64,000 bases of DNA from Kitasatospora sp. CB01950 (GTDB lineage: Bacteria; Actinomycetota; Actinomycetes; Streptomycetales; Streptomycetaceae): positions 743,425-807,424 of the forward strand of contig NZ_LISX01000002.1 in NCBI RefSeq assembly GCF_001905465.1, given 5' to 3'. The first letter of the stretch is position 1. Every line of letters starts with the position of its first letter. The notes below the pieces were generated by a model. It did not search any database, was not told where the DNA came from, and saw only the letters and a list, made by a program, of their open reading frames with translations. Both the position numbers and the translations under genes were made by a program. Below are positions 49,853 to 59,242 of the stretch, one piece after another.

Positions 49853-52800
49853 GGGCGTCCCAGCGTTCGGCCTGGGCCGGGGTGAGCGTGCTGCGGAGTT
49901 CGGCGAGTTTCAGGAGCTGCGCCTCGGCTGCCGCGCCGAGGGCCTGTGCCTCGGCGCGGTAGTGGTCGGCGATCAGCGCGTCGAGTTCGGTGTCGTCCAT
50001 CACGGGCGCGACCCGTTGGGCGATCTTGTTCATGTTCCGGTAGGAGCCCTGGAGGAGGAAGGGCGGCTCGGTGCGGGTGTGGTCGGCCTGGGCGGCGGAG
50101 GCGATGTAGGCGCGGTTGACGTCCAGGACGGTGCGGCGGGCACGCAGGAGTTTGGCCAGGACGGCGAGGATCCGGTCGAGTTCGTCCGCCGGGTACGGGT
50201 GCGCCAGGGGCGCGGCGTCGGGGCCGTTCTCGGCGCGCCGCAGCAGGGCTTCCAGGTCGGTGCGGATCCGGGCGGCGAGCGGGGCGAGGTGGGGGTTGGC
50301 GGTGAGGGCGTTCTCCAGGAAGCTGAGCGCGAAGAGGTCGTCGCGGCCGGCCAGGACGTCGCCGAGGTTCCACACGTCGGCGCGGTTGGCGAGCATGTCG
50401 GGGATGCGGAACTGCCGGCCGGACTCGGTGTAGGGGTTGGCGGCCATGACGACGGCGAAGCGCTTGCCGCGCAGGTCCCATTCGCGCGCCCGGCCGTCCC
50501 ACACTCCGTCGATGCGGCGTTGGGCGTCGCACAGCGGGATGAACCGCTGGAGGAGTTCGGGCGAGGTGTGCTGGACGTCGTCGAGGTACAGCAGGACGTT
50601 GGAGCCGGCGTGCAGGGCGAAGTTGATCTTCTCGATCTCCTGGCGGGCGGTGGCGTTGGGGGCTTCGGCGGGATCGAGCGAGGTGACCCGGTGGCCGAGC
50701 GCGGGTCCGCTGACCTTGACGAGGAGCAGGCCGAGCCGGTCGGCCAGGTATTCGACGAGGGTGGTCTTGCCGTAGCCGGGCGGGGAGAGGAGCAGCAGCA
50801 GGCCGCTGCGGTCGGGGCCGGCGTCGGAGTCCGCGGTGCCGAGCTGCTTGGCCAGGTTGTCGCCGAGCAGGGGGAGGTAGACCTCGTCGATGAGCCGGTT
50901 GCGGACGAAGCCGTTGAGCGGGGCGGGACGGTACTGGTCCAGGCGCAGCCGGGTCCGCTCGGCGTCGAGGAGCGCGGTGCGCAGCTGCTGGTGGGCGCGG
51001 AAGTCGGGCACCTCGTGCGTGGCGAACTCGGCTGTGCGGGTGAGGAGTTCGGCGAGGCGGACGGTGAGGGCGCCGGAGTTCAGCAGGGGATGGTCGCCGC
51101 GCAGGCCGGTGACGGTGGTCTCGACGGCGCCGGTCGCGGCGTAGCGGGGAAGTGTGGGGGCGCACAGCAGGGCGGCGGCCTCGGCGAGGTCGTCCGGTCC
51201 GGCGTCGTGGCCGCTCGCCGTGGTGAAGGCGGTCAGCCAGGCGGAGGCGAGCTGGTGCCGGGCACGGAGGGCGGCGGGCTCGTCGGGGAGGGTGTGCAGG
51301 GCCTCGGTGAGGCCGTCGGCGTCGGGCCCGGCGTGGAACTTGTCCAGCAGTGCGACGGTGGCGGGGCGGGTGGCGAACCCGACCGGGCGGCGGGCGAGTT
51401 CGTCGACGAGGTAGCGGCCGGCCGCGCCCCCGGGCGGGCCGGGGAGCGCCGTCGTCCGGGTGAAGTCGCCGATGGCCCGGTCGAGTTCGTGGGCGAGGTC
51501 GTCGAGTGCCGGCACCGGGCCGTAGGCGTCGCGGGCGAGCGCGAGTGAGCGGGCGCGGGCCGCCCAGACGGCTCGGGAGGTGTCGTCGGTTCCGTGTGCC
51601 CAGAAGAGCCGGGCGGCGCTGCGGGCGGCGGCGGGGTGGCGCAGTGCTCCGGCGTCGGCGTGCAGGCGCAGCAGTGCGGAGAGGACGGCGGTGGCGTCGT
51701 GGTCGTGGACGCCGCGCTGGTAGCCCTCGTCGGGCCGGGACTCGATGGCGCGGCGGACCAGGTCGAGCAGCCGGCCGGCGCCGTCCGCCTCGTGGAGGTC
51801 GTCGAGGCCGGCCGGTTCGGCGGCGAGCAGGACGCCGGCGGCGAGGTACTCGGCGCGGTAGATCCGGGGGGTCTCGGAGGCCAGCTGCCGGCCCCAGTGG
51901 TGGCGGGCGGCCCGGAAGGCGGGGTCGGTGACGGGGGACCGGTAGTCGGTGCCGGTGAGGACGAACGCCGGGGCGTCCGACCCGGCGAGGAGGGTGAGTT
52001 CGGGGCGCCGGGTGGTGACGGTGAACAGGTGTCGGCCCAGCCGGAGGGCGCTGCCGTCGCCGGTGTACAGGTCGGCGCGGTCGCGCAGCGCGCGCTGGGC
52101 CTGTTCCCGGGCCGCGCCGAGCCGGCCGGCCAGTTCACCGGCGCGCACCGGATCGCCGAGTCCGCGCAGCCGGTCGGCGAGTTGGCGGACCTTGGCGGCG
52201 GTCGGGCCGGCGGCGAGGGCCGCGTCGATGTCGCCCGCCGTGGTGAGCGCGGTCAGCTCGCGGTGCAGGGCTTCGAGGACGCGGTCGGCGGATCGGGCGA
52301 GGCGGTCGGCGCGGGCGGCGCGTTCGTCGAGGAGGGCCTGGCGGCGGGTGGTGAGGGTGTCGTGGATCTCGGTGCGGCGGGTGGTGAGTCGGTCGGTGAG
52401 GGCGGGGTCGGCGTCGGCGAAGCGGGTTTCGAGTTGTTCGACGCGCAGCAGCAGTCGGCCGAGTTGTTCGTCGCAGGCCTCGGGGGTGTCGGCGGTGGCC
52501 AGGGCGGCGGTGGTGGCCTGGGTGAGCAGGGAGGATTCGGCGGCGAACTCGGCGGCGGCTTCCCGGGTGCGCAGTTCGCGGCGGCGCCGGGTGAGGGCGG
52601 CGCGGGCCCGGTTGGTCTCGGCGAGGACGTCGGCGAGCCGGTCGAGGATGCCGGTGCGGACCGTGAGGTCGGCCAGGTCGAGTTCGGCGACCAGCTCGCC
52701 GACGACCTGGACGGTCTCGGCCTGGGCGGCGATCTGCTCGGCGAGCGGTTCGCCGTCGGCGCTGGCGGTGAGGGACTCGGCGGCCTCGGTGAGGGCGGCG

Positions 52801-54572
52801 GCCTGCTGGAGCTGGTCGGTGAAGGCGTCGGGCCGGGCGAGGAAGGCGACGGCGCGGCCCGCGGCTTCGGTCAGGCCCTCGGAGAGGTGGGCGGCGAGCC
52901 GGTCGATGTGCGCGGTGTCGGCGCGGCGCAGCTCGCGCAGCGCCTCCACCCGGCCCTGGGCGCGGCGGAGTTCGGTGAGCCGGCCGACCCAGCCGGTGGC
53001 GGTGTCCGGGCTCTCGCCGCGGGTGAGGCGCAGCAGGGTCTCCACCTGCTGTGCGGCCCGGTCGACGGCGGCCGCGGCCGCTTCGGTGAGGCGGGCGACC
53101 GTCTCGTACTCGGCGAGGGCCTGCCGGGCGGTGTCGCGGATCGCGTGGAGCGGCTCGTGCAGGTCGCCGAGGCCGGTCTCGCCGAGCCAGTGGTGGCGGT
53201 CGGCGGTGCGGGTGCAGGCGGCGAGGACGGCGGTGTGGCCGGCGGCGGTGTCGGTGCGCGCCGCGGCCAGCCGGGCCACGGCGAGGCAGTCGGCGAGGCC
53301 GCGGACGAGGTCCGGGTTGCCGATCCGTGCCAGCGGGCCGTGGCCGGGCGGCTGCGCCGCCCGGTACCGCTCGCTGGTGAACGGCGTCCGCCACACCTGT
53401 ACCGGGTGGAACAGTGCCGGTCCGTCGTCGCCGCCCCGCAGGGCGATCAGGGTGCCGTCGTCGAGCAGTGCGTGGCCCTGGCAGGCGAGCGGGGCGGCGG
53501 CTTCCTGGCGGACGGTGTTGTACGGCAGCAGCAGGGTGCGGCCGTCGGCGGGGTCGCGGAAGACGAACAGGATGTCCTCGCCGTTGGGCGAGCGCACCGT
53601 CCGTTCGTGGCCGAGGCCCGCCGTGGGGTGGTCGAAGGCGCGGACGCTGCCGTCGGTGAGGTGGTAGCCGCCGGGGAAGGCCAGCCCCTGGTCGCCCGGG
53701 AGGAGCAGGCAGGCCTGGCCGAGCGCGTCGATCCTGCTGACCCGGCCGGTCGGCAGGTGGCACACCAGGTGACGGGCCGTCTGCTCCTGGTAGGGGCGGA
53801 TGCGGACCAGCAGCAGGGTGTCCAGGCGGGCGTGGGCGATGTCGGCGTCGGCGAGGGTCTGCAGCGGCTCGGCCAGTGGCTCCTGGTGCAGGACGGCGCC
53901 TGCGGGGGTGCTCAGGGCGAGGGTGCCGCCGGCGGTGGCGAGCCGCAGTTCGCCGCCGAGGTCGGCCTGCGGCTGCGGGCCGGCGAGGTGGTCGTCCCGG
54001 GTGACGGTCCGCCACTCCACTTCCTGCCCGCCGCCGGGCGGATTGCTGCGTTCGCCGCGTGCGTCCTGGTAGGAGACGCTGCCGTCGGCGCCCAGTTGCC
54101 AGCGCAGCACCCGGAGGTCGCCGGCGGCCGGGCCGGTCCGGAAGACGGCCAGCAGCCGGCCGTCGATCAGCCGCAGCTGTTCCAGGCGCGCGTCGCGGAA
54201 GTACCGGTACAGCTCGGCGAGGTCCTGGCGGAACCGGGGGTCGTCGAGCAGGCCCGGCAGTTCCTCCGGGGCGGCGTCGGTCAGGTCCGGGCGGTGGAGC
54301 GAGAGGACGTCGCCGCCGCCCCGGTCCGCGTCGGCGGCGGGGTTGCGGCCGACCAGCAGCAGGCCGCCGACGCCCACCGCGTCCCGCAGCGTGCAGGCAC
54401 CGGCCGTGGCCAGCCGGCCGGTGCCGGTCAGCTGGAGCTCCCCGGCGCCGAACTCCGCCACCCGGCGGGCGTTCAGAGCGGTGGCCCGCCCGGTCAGCTC
54501 GGCCGCGGCGGCGGCCAGCCGCGCGCGCAGCACCTCGTACGTGCCCGTGTCGACATCGACGTCCTCGGCCAC
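49824..54572 (-). CDS. 1582-residue coiled-coil AAA+ ATPase, flotillin-associated
   Basis: A very large protein. Residues about 40-430 are beta-rich, like a propeller. Residues about 430-870 are long Arg/Glu/Ala coiled coils, about 870-1230 is a helical region, and about 1240-1500 is a MoxR/dynein-like AAA+ module. Walker A is at about 1261-1271 (SPPGYGKTTLV), the Walker B-like LLYLDD has D1331/D1332, and VVMAANPY serves as sensor 1. Similar proteins are often labelled DNA repair ATPase without experimental basis. GTG at 54572 follows GAAGGAG. It is encoded just after a flotillin and a YqiJ-like protein, suggesting a membrane-microdomain-linked machine. The 3' end overlaps a NUDIX remnant. 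Confidence 0.8.
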   Translation of the reverse strand: MAEDVDVDTGTYEVLRARLAAAAAELTGRATALNARRVAEFGAGELQLTGTGRLATAGACTLRDAVGVGGLLLVGRNPAADADRGGGDVLSLHRPDLTDAAPEELPGLLDDPRFRQDLAELYRYFRDARLEQLRLIDGRLLAVFRTGPAAGDLRVLRWQLGADGSVSYQDARGERSNPPGGGQEVEWRTVTRDDHLAGPQPQADLGGELRLATAGGTLALSTPAGAVLHQEPLAEPLQTLADADIAHARLDTLLLVRIRPYQEQTARHLVCHLPTGRVSRIDALGQACLLLPGDQGLAFPGGYHLTDGSVRAFDHPTAGLGHERTVRSPNGEDILFVFRDPADGRTLLLPYNTVRQEAAAPLACQGHALLDDGTLIALRGGDDGPALFHPVQVWRTPFTSERYRAAQPPGHGPLARIGNPDLVRGLADCLAVARLAAARTDTAAGHTAVLAACTRTADRHHWLGETGLGDLHEPLHAIRDTARQALAEYETVARLTEAAAAAVDRAAQQVETLLRLTRGESPDTATGWVGRLTELRRAQGRVEALRELRRADTAHIDRLAAHLSEGLTEAAGRAVAFLARPDAFTDQLQQAAALTEAAESLTASADGEPLAEQIAAQAETVQVVGELVAELDLADLTVRTGILDRLADVLAETNRARAALTRRRRELRTREAAAEFAAESSLLTQATTAALATADTPEACDEQLGRLLLRVEQLETRFADADPALTDRLTTRRTEIHDTLTTRRQALLDERAARADRLARSADRVLEALHRELTALTTAGDIDAALAAGPTAAKVRQLADRLRGLGDPVRAGELAGRLGAAREQAQRALRDRADLYTGDGSALRLGRHLFTVTTRRPELTLLAGSDAPAFVLTGTDYRSPVTDPAFRAARHHWGRQLASETPRIYRAEYLAAGVLLAAEPAGLDDLHEADGAGRLLDLVRRAIESRPDEGYQRGVHDHDATAVLSALLRLHADAGALRHPAAARSAARLFWAHGTDDTSRAVWAARARSLALARDAYGPVPALDDLAHELDRAIGDFTRTTALPGPPGGAAGRYLVDELARRPVGFATRPATVALLDKFHAGPDADGLTEALHTLPDEPAALRARHQLASAWLTAFTTASGHDAGPDDLAEAAALLCAPTLPRYAATGAVETTVTGLRGDHPLLNSGALTVRLAELLTRTAEFATHEVPDFRAHQQLRTALLDAERTRLRLDQYRPAPLNGFVRNRLIDEVYLPLLGDNLAKQLGTADSDAGPDRSGLLLLLSPPGYGKTTLVEYLADRLGLLLVKVSGPALGHRVTSLDPAEAPNATARQEIEKINFALHAGSNVLLYLDDVQHTSPELLQRFIPLCDAQRRIDGVWDGRAREWDLRGKRFAVVMAANPYTESGRQFRIPDMLANRADVWNLGDVLAGRDDLFALSFLENALTANPHLAPLAARIRTDLEALLRRAENGPDAAPLAHPYPADELDRILAVLAKLLRARRTVLDVNRAYIASAAQADHTRTEPPFLLQGSYRNMNKIAQRVAPVMDDTELDALIADHYRAEAQALGAAAEAQLLKLAELRSTLTPAQAERWDALKSAHRQTG

Positions 54573-54589
54573 CGTGGTTGCTCCTTCTC

Positions 54590-54650
54590 CTTCTTCGCGC
54601 CGTTGTTCGCGCGCCGCCTACTTCTTCGCGCCGTCTACTTCTTCGCGCCG
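54590..54650. repeat. Three copies of CTTCTTCGCGCCG at the flotillin/ATPase junction
   Basis: Copies at 54590-54602, 54621-54633 and 54638-54650. Two of them sit in a 16-bp duplication that repeats the flotillin C-terminal codons and stop. The third has become part of the ATPase gene's GAAGGAG ribosome-site region. Confidence 0.85.
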
Positions 54651-56644
54651 TTGAGGGCCGCGAGCGGCGTCTCGGCGATGCCCATCTGCTGGGCGGAAGC
54701 GAGCAGTTGGGTGAGCGGGCCGGTCTGGTCGCCACCTGCGCCGATGAGCTTCATCAGCAGGGCGGAGACGGTGAGGTTCTGCACGTCGGCGGTGGAGACG
54801 GAGGACAGCACCCGGGTGAGGTCCTCGGTGAAGTTCGCGCTGCCGTCGAGCCAGGGGCCGGCGAGGGTGCGGGCGGTGTCGGAGTGGGCGACGAAGGCGT
54901 CCAGGGCCTTGCCCGCGGTCACGGACTGCACCAGGCGGTCGAAGAAGACTCCGTCACCGCCGACGATGTCGATGTTGGCCTTCTCCAGCCCGGCCGCGAC
55001 CAGGCTGGCCTGGGCCTCGGCGATCTGCCGCTGCGTGTCCAGGCCCGCCAGGCGGATGTCCTTCTCGGCGGCCAGGCGCAGCCGGTACTCCTCGTGACCG
55101 CGGCTCGCCTCGTCGAGGGCGGCCATCGCGGCGGCCTTCTCGGTCAGGCCCTCGGCCTCGGCCTTGAGCTTCGCGCCGATCTCCAGCGCGGCGGCCTGCG
55201 CCTTCTCGGTGAGGACGACGGCCTCCGCCCGGCCCACCTTCTCGATCGCCGCCGCTTCCTGCTCGCGCACCTGCACCTGTGCCAGGCCCTCGGCGGCGGC
55301 CGCCGCCTGGACGCCCTCGGCGAGGCGGATCTTCGCGGCCGAGTCCAGGTCTGCGGCCTGGCGGCGCGCCTCGGCGAGCACCAGGGACTCGCGGGCCTTG
55401 TGCTGGGAGGCCTGCTCGGCGGCCTCGGCGGCCTTGATGTCCTTCACCAGCTGTTCCTGCGCCTCGGCCTCGGCCTGGATGACCATCGACTTGCGCAGCC
55501 GCTCCGCCTCCTCGACGGCGCGCAGGGTCTTGATGGACTCCTCCTGCTCGGCGACGGTGCGGTCGACCGCGATCCGCTCGCGGATCACGTCGGCGATCTC
55601 CCGCTTCTGCGTCTCGACCTCCTTGTCCTTGGCGATCCGGGCGAGCTCCGTCTCCCGGTCGCGGCCGATCACCTCCAGCAGGCGGTCCTTCTCGATCCGC
55701 TCCGTCTCCACGGCGATGACCCGCTCGCGGTTCTTCTGTGCGACGGCCACCTCACGGGCCTGGTTCTCGCGCTGGATGCCGAGCTGCTCCTCGGTCTTCA
55801 GGAACGCGCCCTGGGCGCTGAGCCGCTCCTCCTCCTGGACGCGGGCGATCGCCGCCTCCTCCTTGGCGCGCAGCGTCTCGATCTCGCGGCGCTGGCGGAT
55901 CTCCGCGTCCGCCTGACGGCGTTCCAGTTCGAGGACGGCCTCGCGGGCGTCGACGTTCTGCCGGGTGATCTCCTTCTCCTCGGTGCGCTGGTACTCGTTG
56001 GTGCGCACATGCTCGATCGCCGTCAGTTCGGTGATCTTGCGGATGCCCTGGGCGTCGAGGATGTTGTCGGCGTCGAGCGAGGTGATCGGGGTCTGCTCCA
56101 GGTGGTCGATCGCCGCGTCCTCCAGGCTGTAGCCGTTGAGGTCGGTGCCGATGACCGCGATGATCTGGTCGCGGAACTCGTGCCGGTGCGTGTAGAGGTC
56201 GGTGAAGTCCAGCTGCTTGCCCACGGTCTTCAGCGCCTCGGAGAACTTCGCGGAGAAGAAGTCCTGCACCGCCGCCTGGTCGCTGGCCCGGGCGGTGCCG
56301 ATCGCCTGGGCGACCTTGATGACGTCCTCGACGGTCTTGTTCACCCGCACGAAGAACGAGATCCGGATGTCGGCACGGATGTTGTCCCGGCAGATCAGGC
56401 CGTCCCGACCGGTCCGGGAGATCTCGATGGTCTTCACCGAGATGTCCATCAGTTCGGCCTTGTGCAGCACCGGCAGGACGACCGCGCCGGTGAAGGTGAC
56501 GTCGACCTTCTTCGTCTTGGAGATGATCAGCGCCTTGCCCTGCTCCACCTTCCGGTACAGGCGGCTGGTGAACAGCAGCAGCGCGAGCACGATGAGGAGG
56601 GCGACGGCGACGAGTACGCCGAAGCCCACAGCGATGGTGTTCAT
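54635..56644 (-). CDS. Flotillin (SPFH/band-7 family)
   Basis: A 669-residue membrane-anchored scaffold. An N-terminal helix (about 5-26) is followed by the SPFH domain (about 30-200, with KVDVTFTGAVVLPVLHKAEL), then long Glu/Ala/Arg-rich coiled coils (about 215-540) and a C-terminal helical region. Flotillins organise membrane microdomains; this one is YqiK-like. ATG at 56644 has AAGGA upstream. It lies between a YqiJ-like gene (47 bp upstream) and the large AAA ATPase gene (62 bp downstream), all on one strand. Confidence 0.92.
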   Translation of the reverse strand: MNTIAVGFGVLVAVALLIVLALLLFTSRLYRKVEQGKALIISKTKKVDVTFTGAVVLPVLHKAELMDISVKTIEISRTGRDGLICRDNIRADIRISFFVRVNKTVEDVIKVAQAIGTARASDQAAVQDFFSAKFSEALKTVGKQLDFTDLYTHRHEFRDQIIAVIGTDLNGYSLEDAAIDHLEQTPITSLDADNILDAQGIRKITELTAIEHVRTNEYQRTEEKEITRQNVDAREAVLELERRQADAEIRQRREIETLRAKEEAAIARVQEEERLSAQGAFLKTEEQLGIQRENQAREVAVAQKNRERVIAVETERIEKDRLLEVIGRDRETELARIAKDKEVETQKREIADVIRERIAVDRTVAEQEESIKTLRAVEEAERLRKSMVIQAEAEAQEQLVKDIKAAEAAEQASQHKARESLVLAEARRQAADLDSAAKIRLAEGVQAAAAAEGLAQVQVREQEAAAIEKVGRAEAVVLTEKAQAAALEIGAKLKAEAEGLTEKAAAMAALDEASRGHEEYRLRLAAEKDIRLAGLDTQRQIAEAQASLVAAGLEKANIDIVGGDGVFFDRLVQSVTAGKALDAFVAHSDTARTLAGPWLDGSANFTEDLTRVLSSVSTADVQNLTVSALLMKLIGAGGDQTGPLTQLLASAQQMGIAETPLAALNGAKK

Positions 56645-56691
56645 CACGGTCCTTCGGTTGAAGAGAAGTCGGAGCTGGGCGGGCGGCGCAG

Positions 56692-57324
56692 TCAGCTGCC
56701 GAGCGTCCCGGGATCGAACGGGGCGACCAGGAAGTGCTCGCCCACAGGGTCGTAGTCGAAGATCAGGGCGGTGCGGCCGGCGGACAGCCCCGCCTCGTCG
56801 GTGAGGGAGCGGACCTGGACGACGGCGGTCGACCCGTCCTCGGCGGCGACCTCGGCCTGGCCGAAGTCGCCGGTCACGCGGCCGGTGCGCACCACGCAGA
56901 CCCGGCCCACGAAGTCGTGGCGGCGGGCGGCGCGCTCCTGCGGCAGCAGCTTCGCCAGCGGGCGCAGCAGCGCCTTCGTCCCCACCCAGGCCGAGACCAC
57001 CGCTGCGGCCAGAACGGCGGCGCGGGCCGGCAGGCCGGTGGTCAGCGCCGACCCCGCAAGGCTCACGAACCAGGCAATGGCGATCAGCAGCGAGACCGCC
57101 ACCGTCACCGGCACCCCGTCCGGTCGGAGACCCGCGAGGACGCCCCCGTGGGCGTCGACGCCGTGCCCCCCGTCCACCGCGTCGACGTGGTGGTGTCCCC
57201 CGTCCAGGCCGTCGAACCCCAGGCCGCCGAGCAGCACCAGCGTCCAGTACCCGACGACCACCACCAGCGCGAAGCTGAACAGGGCCGTGGGAAAGCCCAG
57301 CGCGGCTTCGAAGAACCCGTCCAT
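56692..57324 (-). CDS. YqiJ/NfeD-like membrane protein with OB-fold domain
   Basis: A 210-residue protein. Membrane helices lie at about 13-36, 72-92 and 100-120, and a C-terminal OB-like domain (about 137-209; FVGRVCVVRTGRVTGDFGQA) typical of flotillin partners follows. The first loop is His-rich (H44-46, H54, H59 in GGHHHVDAVDGGHG). ATG at 57324 follows AGGGGG. It is the first gene of the likely three-gene flotillin operon. Confidence 0.82.
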   Translation of the reverse strand: MDGFFEAALGFPTALFSFALVVVVGYWTLVLLGGLGFDGLDGGHHHVDAVDGGHGVDAHGGVLAGLRPDGVPVTVAVSLLIAIAWFVSLAGSALTTGLPARAAVLAAAVVSAWVGTKALLRPLAKLLPQERAARRHDFVGRVCVVRTGRVTGDFGQAEVAAEDGSTAVVQVRSLTDEAGLSAGRTALIFDYDPVGEHFLVAPFDPGTLGS

Positions 57325-57425
57325 CCGCCGCGCCCCCTTGCCTCACCCCGATCGCGCCCGCATTCGAACGCAGGTCGATCATGGCAGCCGGGGCACTGCT
57401 CCCACATTGCCAGGATCCGGCAATC

Positions 57426-57448
57426 TTCACGCTTCATTTACGCGTGAA
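57426..57448. promoter_or_regulatory. Inverted repeat in the AT-rich upstream region of the flotillin operon
   Basis: TTCACGC (57426-57432) and GCGTGAA (57442-57448) flank a 9-bp AT-rich spacer about 100 nt before the YqiJ-like start. It is the only AT-rich island in that gap and a likely promoter/operator. Confidence 0.45.
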
Positions 57449-57482
57449 AGTGCGGGACGGCGTCGACCCGGGGCGAGCAGGG

Positions 57483-58688
57483 TCAAACGCTCCCGACATA
57501 GGCGCGCAGGCCGGTGGGCCCGGTCGGCAGCTGCCACCGCCGCAGCGCATCGCATGCGCCGGAGAAACAGGCAGCGTCGTCCCGGTCTGCCAGGAACCAC
57601 AGAAGATGCCGCTGCACCTCGCTCAACTCCCCGAAGGATTGCGGCGGTTCGACGGGCTCACCGGGGAAGACCAGCGCGAAGAGGTGCTGCGCCATGTCGT
57701 ACCGGTCGTACGACCGCACGGCTCCCGCACCCTCGGCCAGCCCGACCAGTCCGGCGTCGACCGCCCGCAGCGTCGTGGCCGCGGGCGTCCCGGCCAGGGC
57801 CAGCATGGCGAGCCTGCGGTAGGAACCGCCCAAGAACGACATCGTCACCGCCTCCTCCGGCGGCCGGGCCACGGCCTCGACCAGCACATCCACGACCGTC
57901 GCCGTCGCGATGCCGAGCCGGGTCAGCGCGAATGCGGAGGCCCAGCGCAGCTCGACGACCGGGCTGCCCAGGTGGCTCTCGACGAACGGGACGGCGGCCG
58001 GGTCGCCGAGCAGCCCGAGCGCGACCACACCCGTCGCCGCGGCGCCGGGCGAGACTTCCTCGGTGACGAACGCCGTCAGCAGCGGGATCGACGTCACCGC
58101 GCACTCGGGGAACCGGGCGAACAGGTTCGCCGTGTTGGCGCGCAGTTCGGGGTCACTGGAGGTCAGCAGGACGGCGAGCGCGGGAAGGGCGTCCCGAACG
58201 GCGTCGTAGCAGGACACGGCCGCCTCCGCGTCGATGAGCAGTTGCCGGCAGGTCTCCGCACGGCCGTTGCGCTCCTCCTCGTCCGCGGCCTCGGCGATCC
58301 ACTGGTCCCACTCGTCGGCTTGGCCTCGAACGGTTTCCAGGTGCTCGCGGTCTTCCCGTGGGTCGTAGCCGTTCGGCAGGTGATTGTTGTCGAGCCCGAT
58401 CGCGATGGCGGTGAGCAGGCCGACGAACCGGTGCCGGTCGACCAGTCGCGGATCGAGCGCCATCCGCACCAGGAACGGCACGGCGTGCACGGCTGCCTCG
58501 GAACGCGAGCCCTGGTGGACGATGCGGTTCGCGAGCAGTGCGCTCGGCGGGTGGCGACCTTCGGAGTCTCCCGCCCGCATCGCGCGGAGGTACCCGGGGA
58601 CGTCGTCGGCGGTGCCGTAGGAGTGGCCGAGTCGGGCCCAGGGCACGTCGTCGAGACCGGAGAGGGGATCGTCGAGGTCTTCTGTCAC
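57483..58688 (-). CDS. HEAT-repeat-like protein
   Basis: A 401-residue helical-repeat protein beginning VTEDLDDPLSGLDDVPWARL, with HSYGTADDVPGYLRAMRAGD and PFLVRMALDPRLVDRHRFVG. This N-terminal motif is common in streptomycete HEAT proteins, many encoded near polymorphic toxins as immunity-like scaffolds. No toxin is adjacent. GTG at 58688 is preferred by family start; 58706 is possible. It lies on the same strand as the flotillin operon, 158 bp upstream of it. Confidence 0.78.
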   Translation of the reverse strand: MTEDLDDPLSGLDDVPWARLGHSYGTADDVPGYLRAMRAGDSEGRHPPSALLANRIVHQGSRSEAAVHAVPFLVRMALDPRLVDRHRFVGLLTAIAIGLDNNHLPNGYDPREDREHLETVRGQADEWDQWIAEAADEEERNGRAETCRQLLIDAEAAVSCYDAVRDALPALAVLLTSSDPELRANTANLFARFPECAVTSIPLLTAFVTEEVSPGAAATGVVALGLLGDPAAVPFVESHLGSPVVELRWASAFALTRLGIATATVVDVLVEAVARPPEEAVTMSFLGGSYRRLAMLALAGTPAATTLRAVDAGLVGLAEGAGAVRSYDRYDMAQHLFALVFPGEPVEPPQSFGELSEVQRHLLWFLADRDDAACFSGACDALRRWQLPTGPTGLRAYVGSV

Positions 58689-59003
58689 AGCGGCAGATGC
58701 TGGCACCCCGGACTGTCAGCGGCCCTCCGCGCGGGTGCCAATTCCCGCACTGCGGCGGCGGATCCGCCGGACGACTCCGCCGGGCCGTGGGCGGTTCCGT
58801 CGAGTCGCTCGAACAAATCCCGTCCGACCGAACCGTCGCGCGATCACGCTCCGTCGTCGCCGGGCGGCCGGCGCGAGTGGGAGGACGCCGCCGAGCGGCG
58901 CGTGAATTGGCGGCCCCCGGGGCGGCGAAGGGTAATCGCTTTCCATTCCGGGCCCGATCCTGACGGCCCTCGGAGGGGTGGGGTTCGTTCGGAGGCAAAG
59001 AGG

Positions 59004-59034
59004 GCCGATTCGGTAACGGGGACTGCCGATTCGG
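59004..59034. promoter_or_regulatory. Paired CCGATTCGG boxes two helical turns apart
   Basis: GCCGATTCGG occurs at 59004-59013 and 59025-59034, 21 bp apart, followed by TTAATG at 59040. Each box contains the small palindrome CCGA-T-TCGG. It is a candidate activator or SARP-type site upstream of the biosynthetic cluster. The rest of the gap 58689-59158 shows no gene. Confidence 0.35.
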
Positions 59035-59158
59035 ACGCATTAATGGACACCCCTCCATGCCTCCGCCCGGCCGTCCGCGGGCTCTCCGACAGTGGACTGG
59101 ACCAGCACGCGAGGGCACCCGACGGGGGGCGGGAGGGCGGTCGACTCCAGCTAGAGAC

Positions 59159-59181
59159 CTTGATCACGGAACGTGATCAAG
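59159..59181. promoter_or_regulatory. Perfect inverted repeat, operator candidate for the NRPS-like cluster
   Basis: CTTGATCACG (59159-59168) and CGTGATCAAG (59172-59181) with a GAA spacer. It lies about 85 bp upstream of the -10 box of the first cluster gene. Confidence 0.6.
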
Positions 59182-59242
59182 ATGCAGGCGAGGGGGTTCA
59201 CACTTCGATCACAGGCCGCCTGGGAAATCGACTCAACAACCA

